DNA from: Thecaphora thlaspeos
Lineage: Eukaryota > Basidiomycota > Ustilaginomycetes > Urocystidales > Glomosporiaceae
DNA length: 64,000 bases
Direction: 5' to 3'
Assembly (NCBI GenBank): GCA_900291925.1
Contig: UWYS01000015.1
Coordinates: 186,001-250,000 of the forward strand
The position numbers and the translations under genes were made by a program. Shown here piece after piece: positions 55,026-64,000 of the stretch. Each line of letters begins with the position of its first letter. The first letter of the stretch is position 1. Under the pieces are notes generated by a model. It made no database searches and had not been told where the DNA came from. It was given only the letters and a program-made list of their open reading frames with translations.

Positions 55026-57156
55026 AGTGGACGATGCAGTGATTGGTGGCGGCTCTATCGTGTTGTCTTGGGTGCGACAGCTGCAACTCGGAAGCTGATG
55101 CTGCTGCTGCTGTCGTCCGAATTATCCAAGGGAAGGAAGTGCAAGTGTCGGCGGGAGCATGGAATGGGCGGTCAGGGATCTGAGCTGCTCGGATGGACTG
55201 GCGCGAGCTCGCCGCAGCAGCAGCGAAGAAGGTCGTAGCTGCGTGTAGATAGAGCACAGAGCGCGTATGTCGCGATGCGTTCCTGAAAGCTAGCTGAGCG
55301 ATGCAAAGTCGGCTTCGGGAGACGGGTGGGAGCAAATGCTGGCCCGGATGGCGGAATGCGCTAAAGGATGTAGTGTGGCGATGTAGATCAAGATCTAAGG
55401 CTATGAAAGTGAAGATGATGTGAGGTATGACGCTGCACGAAGCGCCGCTGGATGCGGGCGGTACGAAAGGAGCGGAGACGAAGACGACGACGACGACGAC
55501 AACGACGAAGGAGCACGTGCGATTGCAGCCGAAGAAGGTTCGTCGGAGGTAGAAGAGACCAGCGCCGGAAGGTGGCGAAAGCGAGGGTCGGCGATGGGGC
55601 GACGGGTTGAAGAGCTGTCAAGACAACGACGACGACAGGAGACTCGCTGGGTAAAGGGAATGAGGTGGTTGTTTGACCCGGAGGGTCAGCACGGCCAGCC
55701 GGCGAGCCGGCCACAGGCAGCGAAATCGCCAGGCCGCCGCTTGCGCTGGGGGTGTCGGCCGGTCTGCCTGGCAAGGCGACACCACCCTCCGCTTACTGAG
55801 CCTCTTAGCCCGGCCACCAGCCCAGCGCTGTCCCCGCAACCTGGCCACACCACGCCGGGCTTCCCGAAACCACGGCATCATCACCACGATACCGCCTGGC
55901 GACGCCGTCGGCCCTGTCTCGGCCAGGTCCTTGCCCCAGAGATAGAGCGAAATCTATGTAGCCAGAGCGGTGGCCACCGAGGGGCACCGCGAAGGAGCTA
56001 CCCGAGCATGAGGTCAGTACCAGCAGCAGCAGTAGCAGCAGCAGCCGTGGGCGACGATCTTACGTCTGTAACCCCGGGCGGAGGGCCTCGCAAATCAAGC
56101 AACACAGAACGCATGCACCGCCGCCGCCGCCTATGGTCGACGTCGTGAGCTCGAGTGAGTGGATGGAGCGAGCCCCAGGGCCGATGCTGCCCGATCCGCT
56201 CCTGCAGCGGTGGCGAAAGAGGATCGGGCAGGCTTGCTGTCCCACGCGTCCCTCCGCGGCGCGTCGAGGGCCGTGGCTGGCTTCAGTGTTTTACTGGAAG
56301 AGGCGGGCCCACCTTTCTCGTCGCCGGCTTCCTCTCCGTTTTGCTTCCTCCGCTGTTGCGAGGTTGGTGCTCAGGGCAGATCGTGGCCTACTGCCGTTTT
56401 AAGCTGATGATGCTCCCCGTCGAAGGGGCCCTCGCTATATTCATGTCTGTGAATGGGTCCGCCAACACGTCGGAACGAGGTGACCGTGTTTGGGCGAGGA
56501 ACGAGGGTCGCCCGCCCCCCGCGCGTCTGCAGGGCTTGCCCAGCCAGGCCCTGCTTCTGGGGGGTTTTCGCGTCTCTGGGCCAGGCCCCGGGGTGACAGG
56601 CATACGCGACGCAGCCCGACGGGTCGCCCCTTCCTTCATTACGTCTAACATCCGAGTTCCAGCATCGTCCTCCTCTTATACCCCGCTCCGACCGCCCCCT
56701 CCCATTCGATTCTGCGTGCTCCGTCGGCTCGCATACCTCGCCATCGCTGCCAGGCTTTCTCCGACACCCACCAAGGAGGCCTTCGACCGATCACGACCCA
56801 CGCATCCATCGCCCGCTGCCTCGAGCAAAGGGACCCACGCGCGCCGCCAGAACGGCGGCAGAGGTACGAGGTCATCTATCCTGCGACGGCCGGCTGGCTA
56901 GTTCCGAATTCGAGCGAGTGATAGCTAGATAGACTCTAGAGACATCAGGCCGGCACAGGCTGCTTCCGATATCAATCGCGTCGGACGGCTTGCGCACCCC
57001 AATTCACCGACCACGCCAGCCCAGCCCTGACGCCCGCGCCGCCGATCGTCCTTCGCCGGTCCATGCCGCCAACACACACCTTCAGATCCACCAGCTCCCT
57101 CCCGCTCCTCACTGTGATCAACCCTCGGAGCCCAACCGAGACCTTCCGCCGCGTCC
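55026..57156. promoter_or_regulatory. 2.1-kb divergent interval upstream of DSN1
   Basis: No gene is supported. GAC trinucleotide-rich sequence occurs at 55484-55508, and CAG-type repeats at 56021-56045. Short open frames on both strands have biased composition and no motif. The part from 56900 is presumably the DSN1 leader and promoter. Confidence 0.4.
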
Positions 57157-59801
57157 ATGACCACCGCTGCTGCGACACGGAGGTCATCGCGTCTCAGCGG
57201 GACGTCCGTCTCGAGCGCCGATGACTCTGCTTCCATCGCATCCATACCCCCAGCCTCTACGGCGGCCAGCAAGCCGGCGCGTAGGTCCACGGCAGCATCG
57301 ACGCGCTCGTCGGAAGCTTCGTCCGCTGTCATCCCCGCTGTCGCGGCCAGATCGACGAAGCGGTCGGCAGCGACGGGCAAAGAGCGCCGATTCTCCGAGT
57401 TCCTCGGGACACTGAACGACGACGAGGCGCGCATCCAAGACTCGAGCGTCGGTGCCCTCCTTAAACAGGACGAGGCAGGCGGCTCGCGCAAGGGCAAGGG
57501 CAAGTCGGATCCATCGTCTGCGGCTGACGAGCTCTTCTTGGCATCAGGCGTCGGGGATGGATCAAAGCCCAGATCAGCAACGGCCGCCACCGGTAGAGGC
57601 GCACGCAAAAATGGTGCGACGAGCGCTTCCCAGCCAACAACACGATTGAAGCGGGCACCAAGAAAGAGTGAGTCCGTCGCTCTCTGTCTCGCCCTTTCCG
57701 CATCCCCTCGCAGTCCAGCTGACCCTTGCTGACCCCCTCTCCCAAACTCTTATGCCACGACTCCCTCCCGATTTCCAATCTCCAGCGCTCGGAGAAGAGG
57801 CGGAAGGAGACTTTGTCTTTCAGCGCGCGCCGAGCGCGTCCCAACCGCAGGCGGCCAACGGAGCGCAGGCCTCCGCGGCGATGATGCCACCGCCCACCAT
57901 CGGCGCGTCTTCGGCCGCGACACGGAGACGCCGGGCAGCATCACTGTCCAACGACAGCAGGGCATCGAGCTCCAGTTCCGGCCCTTCCTCTTCCACCTCA
58001 CGTATCGGCTCGTCGCGGGTGGTGCTGGGCAGGACGACGTATGAGCCGCTGCCGGACGAGGCTGCCGGCGAGACGCCCATCATTCGAAGGAACCAGGCTT
58101 TCCGCGCCGGTCTCGAGATCCACCCTGGCTCTGACGGCGTCCGGAGCTCATCCAGCGGCGGGCGCTCTAGCAGCGGTGGACGGAGGAGCAGTCTGGGCCT
58201 CAAGGGGGAGAGGAGGAGGTCGTCGCTTCGCGACCCGGCGGTCGCTGCCTACCCACACGACGACGTTCCCGATCGCGAGCTATTCCGACATTGTCCGCCG
58301 GACTCGACGCCCCAGATCCGAATGCGCCATCTGATGGGCTGGGTGCTAAAGCGGTCGATGCAAGCTGCACTGGGACAGACGGAAGGCATCAGAGCTGCCG
58401 CCGCCTCGTCGTCCTCGTCCGGCGCGTCAAAAGGGAAGCGGAAGAAGACAGAGCCTGCGCTCCCAACGCTGACCGAAGCCGAGACAAAGGAGCTCAAAGA
58501 GCACGAGGAAGGGATCCTCCGCATCTTGGAGCAGCTGCTGTCGGATCTGCACTGCGGTGCATTTGGCATCAACTGGATGGGCGAAAATTATCCTGTGAGT
58601 AGCACCCAGCCGAAGATCAGAGCTCTAGCTAGGCATGGCACGCACGCAGTCGTTTGCCTCAAAGCTGAATTTCGTCCCTCATGCCCGTGTCCATCTCCAA
58701 TCCTCGCAGCCCGCTGGCGGCGCCGCGCCCCGGCCGCATCCCAGGAACGCATCCAACATGGAGGCCAAGGCACGCCTCGCCTCGACGGTCGAGAGTATGG
58801 CAAACGAGTCGAAGCAGTGGCAGAAGGAGCAGTGGCAGATCGAGGCGTACGAGGCCGACACGGCCGAGCTGGAGCGGCAGCTTGCGGCTGCAGAGGGCGA
58901 CGAAGAGGCGGCCGCGGCTGCCGACGTCACGGACCTGCCAGAGGTCGCGTGGGACGAGGAGGATTTGTCCGAAGCGGGACAGCAGCAGCTCGAGGACGCG
59001 AGGAGAGCGGTCGCCGCTCTAGAAGGACTCCTCTCCGGCAATGTCGGTATCGCGGCGGACGCAACGGCGAAACCGGCGGCTGCCAAGGGAAAGGGGCGCG
59101 GAAGATCGTCCAAGGCGGCTGCAGCGACCGTTGAAGCAGAGATGACGGCTGCAGCGGCGGCGCAGGAAGCGCTGGGCAGCGAGCTGGACCCTCGGTGGAA
59201 AGACGTCGAGTTCAACGTGAGTATCTACGTACAGTCTCTCTGGCTCTTTCTCTCTCTCTCTTTCTCTCCTTCGTTTCGCTCCAGAGGCTGGCCGACCAAG
59301 GCTTTCATCGCTGACGTACCTTCTATTCCTGCAATCGCTACACTCGTCAATTGTAACCAGGTCGACCTGCTGCGCAACCGCTCGCACCAGTTTGCCCAGC
59401 TCCAGCTGCTCGCATCACGCTACATCCGGACCGTCTCCGCGCAGAATGCGCAGGCGCTGCGCGATCGAACTTCAGCCTCTTCATCATACGCCAATGCGGC
59501 CGCAGCGAGGAGCAAACGCGCCGTCGTCTCGTCCAGCCTTGGCCCCTCTGCAGACGAAGAGGCCGACGAAGCGGGATCAGAGGGCGGTGCCGTGCGCCTC
59601 GAGCGCCTGCTCAGCGGCATCCGCGAATCGCGATCGCAGGTTGCCAGCAGCGGCGGTAGTGAGCAACGGTCTGTTCCGACGGCGAAACGGAGGAAGACTG
59701 ACTACGCCGAGAAGAACGAAGGAGAAGAGGTTGCCACGGACCGGTTTGAGCCAGACGAGAGCGATGCAATGGATCTGCTCCGTGCGCTCGCCAAGTCGTA
59801 G
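57157..59801 (+). CDS. DSN1: Kinetochore MIND-complex subunit Dsn1/Mis13
   Basis: Exons 57157-57667, 57786-58594, 58710-59216 and 59361-59801 give 755 residues. The N-terminal 300 residues are disordered and Ser/Arg-rich; RRRSSLRDPAV resembles the basic Aurora B-target segment that regulates CENP-C binding. The Mis13/Dsn1 domain follows: HDDVPDRELFRHCPPDSTPQ, IRMRHLMGWVLKRSM, LKEHEEGILRILEQLLSDL, and GINWMGENYP, then HPRNASNMEAKARL and long coiled coils. The MIND/Mis12 complex links inner kinetochore CENP-C to Ndc80. For exon 3 an acceptor at 58649 is also in frame and would add 20 residues; 58709 was preferred for its pyrimidine tract. The C-terminus (TDRFEPDESDAMDLLRALAKS) is acidic then helical. 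Confidence 0.88.
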
Positions 59802-60267
59802 AGCTGCCGTACCGTATCCTTGTCGGCCCCTCTCTTTGGCCCCTTTGCAATTGTAATAGTACTACCCCTTCCTCTCTTCACCTTTGTGCCCTCTCCCCTC
59901 TTTACTCTTGTATACCGCCATGCCGCTCCCCAGTCCCACAGCCGGCCCTTACCTTTCATCTTCTTATGGACCTAGAATTATTTGTACTTGTTTCTCTCAG
60001 GAATCGCCTGAGCAACCGCCTTCGAGGCCTTAGACTGCTGCGATCCCCTTGCCTTGTTCGACATCGATGCAGTGAGACCAGTCAGGCTGGAATAATGGCA
60101 GCCGGGAGATGTTTCGAAACCGTCATCTTCATTGCCAGCACCAGCAGGTCAGCACAAAGGTAACAGGCCACATCGCATCTAGGGCATGGGCGGGCATCGG
60201 GCAGTCGAGCGCCTCTGCCCCTGACGGCGCGGGGTATGCGGACGTGACGTTGCTATGCTCGACTTGC
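59802..60267. other. Convergent 3' interval, DSN1 / NDUFA12
   Basis: 466 bases, pyrimidine-rich then AT-richer, presumably the two 3' UTRs. No gene is seen. Confidence 0.45.
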
Positions 60268-60986
60268 TCAGTGTCGCTGGGCTACCTTTGGCTCCCAAGC
60301 GTTCTGTTCGAGGGAGAGTGACGTCGGTGTCGTCAGCTGCGGAACATGGCGACGCCACAGACTGGCTCGAGGGCGGGCACAGCATACATACAATCTTTGG
60401 CTTGGTAGTGTTGTATGTCCTGAAAGCGCCCCGCGTACCTGTCAGGTTCTCTCGCGGCTCCTGTGAGAGCAGAGTGGGCGTATCGCAAACCACCAAAGAA
60501 GCCACTGTCGGTCAGCATCCGCTTCTTCATAGTAGAGGGCAGAGACACGAGGGTCCTTGCGCGCTCGAGACTCACAGTCATCCAGCTCTGGACCATCTTC
60601 TGGAGGCCAGCATCCTCGGTGGGGGGGTCCTTGCGGATGTGGTGGATCCAAGCATGCCAGAGCGGGTCGATCTGGGACGCGCTAAACTCGTTGTCGGCGT
60701 GGAAGTCGACCCAGCGGTGTCGTCCTGGTACCTCGTTTAGGTTCTCGTAGTATTTGTTGCCGTTCCTGCGGTTGTGCAAGGGAGGGAAGGACGTTGCTAA
60801 AGTCAGCAACAAGGTTCGCCGAGGGGACGGGACAGGACAAGGAGACGAGGAGATGAAGGATGGACATGCTCACCTGTCTGTGCCGACGAGGGTTCCGGGC
60901 TTGGCGTCGCCGATATAATTGAGATCTCTCCAGAAGCGCTTGAAGCCGACCTGGCGGATGTAGTTGACTGTCCTTGACAATGACAT
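60268..60986 (-). CDS. Complex I accessory subunit NDUFA12 (B17.2)
   Basis: Exons 60986-60874, 60765-60576, 60460-60392 and 60303-60268 give 135 residues, with every phase consistent. The subunit lies on the matrix arm of NADH:ubiquinone oxidoreductase. Motifs: MSLSRTVNYIRQVGFKRFWRD, IGDAKPGTLVGTDRNGNKYYEN across the first splice, RHRWVDF, and DPLWHAWIHHIRKDPP. Then ENLTGTRGAFRTYNTTKPKI, and finally NAWEPKVAQRH on a 36-base last exon. The third intron uses a GTATGT donor unlike the GTGAGT norm here; the WEPK end, typical of the family, supports it. A (CA)n leader lies just upstream of the ATG. Confidence 0.93.
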
Positions 60987-61489
60987 GATGAGCGTAAGGT
61001 GTGTGTGTGTGTGTGTGTGTGGTGGGTGTGCGTAGGCTAGTGCGGGGAAGAGGGAAAGGACAGACGATGGTAGGCCGCGTGCTTGTGTATGGCCGTGGCG
61101 GATGGGGCGGCGGAGCGGGCGAGAGTGGCTGCGATCAAATTCCCAGCCCACACCCTTTGTCGGCCGGCAGCGAGGGTCGGCTTGGAAATCGGCCTGCTCC
61201 ACTTGGCCGCGTGCCAGGGTCCAACACCAAGCCGCAACGCGCCGCGAGGCCGTCGCGACTTTTTCTCAACCCCTCCCTCGTCCAGCCTCACCTTCACCTT
61301 CACCTTCAGCCTCCACCACATCTTCTCCCCCTCATCCTTGCCATAACGATGCCCCTCTACAGCTAGACCTAAGCCCCTACAGTCGCGAGGCCTACTGGGC
61401 CAGTTCTTCCCCATCTCGAGCCCACCTATGGCCCGCCACCCCGCCTGCTCCCCACCCACGCGTACAGCGCCACCGCCAACGCCACCACC
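60987..61489. promoter_or_regulatory. Divergent promoter, NDUFA12 / XPG-family nuclease
   Basis: 503 bases between start codons. A (GT)10-type repeat at 61001-61020 reads as (CA)n in the NDUFA12 leader, ending about 15 bases before its ATG. Pyrimidine-rich stretches (61255-61345) precede the nuclease gene. Confidence 0.55.
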
Positions 61490-64000
61490 ATGAGGCCCAC
61501 CTCGACGCGGCGCGGCATCAAGGGCCTCTTCCCGCTGGTCCGCGCGCTGGTGCCCGCGTCGATCTCTGCACCTTTTCCCGCCTCGTCCCTCCGTGGCCTC
61601 CGTCTCGCCATCGATGCCACCCTGCTGATACAGAAGCTTCACTTCGCCGACGACCCGCATCCTTCGCGCCACCTCATCGGCTTCTACCGCCTGGTCAATA
61701 CGCTGCGCGAGCACGGCGTCACACCCATCATGATATTCGATCACCCAAGCAAGCGCCTGGCCGCCAAGAATAGGGAGCAGGGTAAGCGCAAGAAGAAGCG
61801 CGAGCTAGACAGGATGCGCAGCAGGATGGAGGGCGAGCGCAAACTCAGGCTGCGCGAGCTCGAGGGTGCCATCGATACGCTCCGGACCATCACGCCACAG
61901 GAGAGGGCGCAAGTCGGCGCGCTGCTCGAATCATGGCAGAAGGAGAAGAGTCAAGCTGCTGCTACTGTCGCTGACGGTGCCGTCGCTCCGGATCCAGATG
62001 CTGAGCTTGCGGACCGCTTCGCCGCCGAGTTTCTGGCCTCCAGAGATGTCGCCGACTGGGACGCTCGCCGCCCCGAGCTGTGGCAGCAGGCGAGAAAAGC
62101 CGTCCTTGACCCGCTCGCTGGCTCGTCGTCCGCCATCGACATGCGCGACGGCGAGGGCAAAGCCGCCCGCAGTCCCGACGCCCTCCAAGCAGACAATCTT
62201 GACCTTCTCCAGCAGCTCGGACAGCGGGCAAGGGATGACCCTGCTCTGTCGGACGCCGCTGTGGTCACAGAGGCTGGGGCAAGCTCTCCCGACGATCTGT
62301 ACGATCTTGCCGGCGACGAGAACCTTGTCAGTCTTGAACGGCATCCCATCAGCGCCTTTGACACGCCGACACCGAAGTCAGCGGAGGGCGAGTGGCAGCA
62401 GGTGCTCGAAGATCTCACGTCGAAGTCGTTCGCCTTGGCTCTGCGCGTCGACCGGTCTCAGCGGCAGTTCGAGAGCACCTTGACCGAGATGGGCGAGTTC
62501 CAGTCCAAAAGCCAGAAGGAGCTGACGGAGTTTGAGCTGAAGCTGTACGACCAGATCATTGCCAGCCTGAAACCTCCATCGCCGGCGCCATCTCTGCAAG
62601 CAACGTCGGCGCCGACATCAACGGCCACGTCGACGAGAGCGCAAGCGGAGAGCGCTTCGTCGACTTCGCCAACACCGGACCTGCGCGGAGCGAGCGGCAG
62701 CGATGCCGATGAGGCCTTGACCCAGGCCATCGGGCAGGTCGCGGCTGCGGCCGCGGCTGAGCAACTCGCCTCGGACAGTGAAGCTGCCGACGAGAAAGCC
62801 CAGGCTACCCTACCGCCCTCTGTATCGCCGCTGAAGACACTCAATCGCGGCCTGTCCAAGACGTACGCCCGCTCCACGATGCCGCTGCCCTCGAGTATCT
62901 ACGGCGATTGCGCCCACCTCTGCTCGCTGATGGCGGTGCCCGTCTTCTGGACGGGCGACGGGACGCGGTCGGGAGGCGGCAGAATCCACGAGGCTGAGGC
63001 GTACGCATCGTCGCTGGTCAAGGCGGGCTACGCCGACATCGTTGCGAGCGAGGACAGCGACGTGCTGCTGTACGACACGCCGCTGCTTCGCGGTCTGATC
63101 GGCGGGGTGCGACTGTCGCACCCGCCGCCCGCCGGAGTGGGAGGTATGGCCGCAGGAAAGAGGCTGATGGAGGTGGTTGACGGACGGCTCGTCCGGAAAG
63201 GACTGTTCGACTATGGCTCCCTCCGCTCGCTCTATCAGAGGAGGCAGCAGGAAGCTATCGAGCAGAGCAGCGCAAAGGCGGCAGAGACTGCACGGCGTAA
63301 AGGCGGGCGGACGTCTTGGACCAAGGCCAAGACGCTCCTCCTAGCCCCGACCGCAACCAGGTCACTCTCTGAGAGCAAGAGCACGAGCGAAGATCCATCG
63401 GCCTCCGAGACGACCGCGGCATCGCAGCCAGCCTCAGGCCCGCCGACAAGCACGGCGGCCGCCACTGCCCCCTCGACGCTCGACGCGGACGAGTACGAAA
63501 AGATGACGCAGTCGATGATGCTCGATTTTGCGCTGCTGTGTGGCACCGATTTCAACCGGACGGTCCCCGGAGTCGGGCCCAAGACCGCTCTCAAGCTCAT
63601 CCTCCAGCATGGCTCCATAACGAAAGTCCTGGAGAATGAATCGAAGAAGTTCCGGCCTCCCGACGGCCTGTCGATCAAGGAGTACGAGGCTGAGCTACGC
63701 GACGCACGAACCGTCTTTACCAATCCGCCCAAGGTGCGGGCGACCGCGAGGAGCGTGTTTACTGCGCTGAGCTCGGCCAGCAAAGCCCAGAGCCGTGGGC
63801 GGAGTGGGGCGACCAGGGTCCAAGAGGCGGAAGCAACGTCGGAAGAGGAGAACGAGGTCAATGTGCCTTGGACTCGGCGCTTCTTCGATGCGGACTCAGC
63901 GAGGCAGGACGATTCGTCGGTCACAAATCCTGAAGGAGGCGACATCAGCGAGCTGAACGTTACCGCTGATACGATAACGGCGGCATCGGCGAGCACCACC
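61490..64000 (+). CDS. XPG/FEN1-superfamily structure-specific nuclease, 3' end outside window
   Basis: The frame is open from ATG 61490 to the last base (at least 837 codons). The N-domain starts RGIKGLFPLVRALVP and has the metal-binding Asp of LRLAIDATLLIQ and the IMIFDHPSKR strand, then a basic helix. About 330 low-complexity residues separate it from the I-domain at about 465: YGDCAHLCSLMAVP, the acidic set HEAEAYASSLV and ASEDSDVLLY. A second insertion (about 125 residues) precedes LLCGTDFNRTVPGVGPKTAL, the Asp and helix-two-turn-helix DNA clamp. These features match flap/bubble endonucleases of DNA repair. The large insertions distinguish it from canonical FEN1 and resemble fungal XPG-like proteins of uncertain role; the N-terminus lacks the usual MGI start. 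The Met start could also carry a short targeting signal (MRPTSTRR). Confidence 0.85.
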   Translation, partial: MRPTSTRRGIKGLFPLVRALVPASISAPFPASSLRGLRLAIDATLLIQKLHFADDPHPSRHLIGFYRLVNTLREHGVTPIMIFDHPSKRLAAKNREQGKRKKKRELDRMRSRMEGERKLRLRELEGAIDTLRTITPQERAQVGALLESWQKEKSQAAATVADGAVAPDPDAELADRFAAEFLASRDVADWDARRPELWQQARKAVLDPLAGSSSAIDMRDGEGKAARSPDALQADNLDLLQQLGQRARDDPALSDAAVVTEAGASSPDDLYDLAGDENLVSLERHPISAFDTPTPKSAEGEWQQVLEDLTSKSFALALRVDRSQRQFESTLTEMGEFQSKSQKELTEFELKLYDQIIASLKPPSPAPSLQATSAPTSTATSTRAQAESASSTSPTPDLRGASGSDADEALTQAIGQVAAAAAAEQLASDSEAADEKAQATLPPSVSPLKTLNRGLSKTYARSTMPLPSSIYGDCAHLCSLMAVPVFWTGDGTRSGGGRIHEAEAYASSLVKAGYADIVASEDSDVLLYDTPLLRGLIGGVRLSHPPPAGVGGMAAGKRLMEVVDGRLVRKGLFDYGSLRSLYQRRQQEAIEQSSAKAAETARRKGGRTSWTKAKTLLLAPTATRSLSESKSTSEDPSASETTAASQPASGPPTSTAAATAPSTLDADEYEKMTQSMMLDFALLCGTDFNRTVPGVGPKTALKLILQHGSITKVLENESKKFRPPDGLSIKEYEAELRDARTVFTNPPKVRATARSVFTALSSASKAQSRGRSGATRVQEAEATSEEENEVNVPWTRRFFDADSARQDDSSVTNPEGGDISELNVTADTITAASASTT

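Overview
The window is GC-rich nuclear DNA of a filamentous or yeast-like fungus, most likely a basidiomycete. The evidence is short introns with GTGAGT/GTAAGT donors, an FHL1-type FHA-plus-forkhead factor, an SDR-type mannitol dehydrogenase, and DIRS-type and GRPLW-family sequences. Introns are few (0 to 4 per gene). That points to a smut-like lineage (Ustilaginomycotina) rather than mushrooms, but this is inference. Exons below were placed by hand from splice sites, reading frame and family conservation.

Left part (1-10,050), disturbed DNA. A frame-broken member of a large uncharacterised fungal family (GRPLW motif) runs in from the left edge. A gene-poor 1.5 kb follows, then the C-terminal remnant of a hybrid histidine kinase. 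The remnant stops abruptly inside its ATP-binding domain, where a tyrosine-recombinase (DIRS/Ngaro-type) retrotransposon begins. The element carries gag, RT/RNase H and recombinase, with a premature stop in gag and a frame break in the recombinase. The kinase does not resume on the other side.

Central part (10,050-44,400), dense housekeeping genes, mostly alternating in strand. In order: an ACAD11-like acyl-CoA dehydrogenase, a ubiquitin-like/WLM metalloprotease, a FIC1/INN1-type C2 protein, CWC21, ENP2/NOL10, mitochondrial uL11, ISU1, mannitol dehydrogenase, ARP4, ERB1, an FHL1-like factor, an unidentified locus of three same-frame ORFs split by TAG codons, and threonine synthase. Several serve ribosome production: ENP2 for 40S, ERB1 for 60S, uL11m for the mitoribosome, and FHL1-like for ribosomal-protein gene control in other fungi.

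Right part (44,400-64,000). After a 3.2-kb stretch with no gene come riboflavin kinase with a large low-complexity insertion, an unidentified Cys-containing protein, an unidentified protein whose conserved C-terminus sits on a 27-nt last exon, the kinetochore subunit DSN1/Mis13, complex I subunit NDUFA12, and the start of an XPG/FEN1-superfamily nuclease that leaves the window.

No tRNA, rRNA or CRISPR array was found by eye. The best leads are the histidine kinase/retroelement junction, the TAG-split locus at 40,103-42,127, the repeated 12-mer in the retroelement, and the CA-rich leaders just upstream of several start codons.
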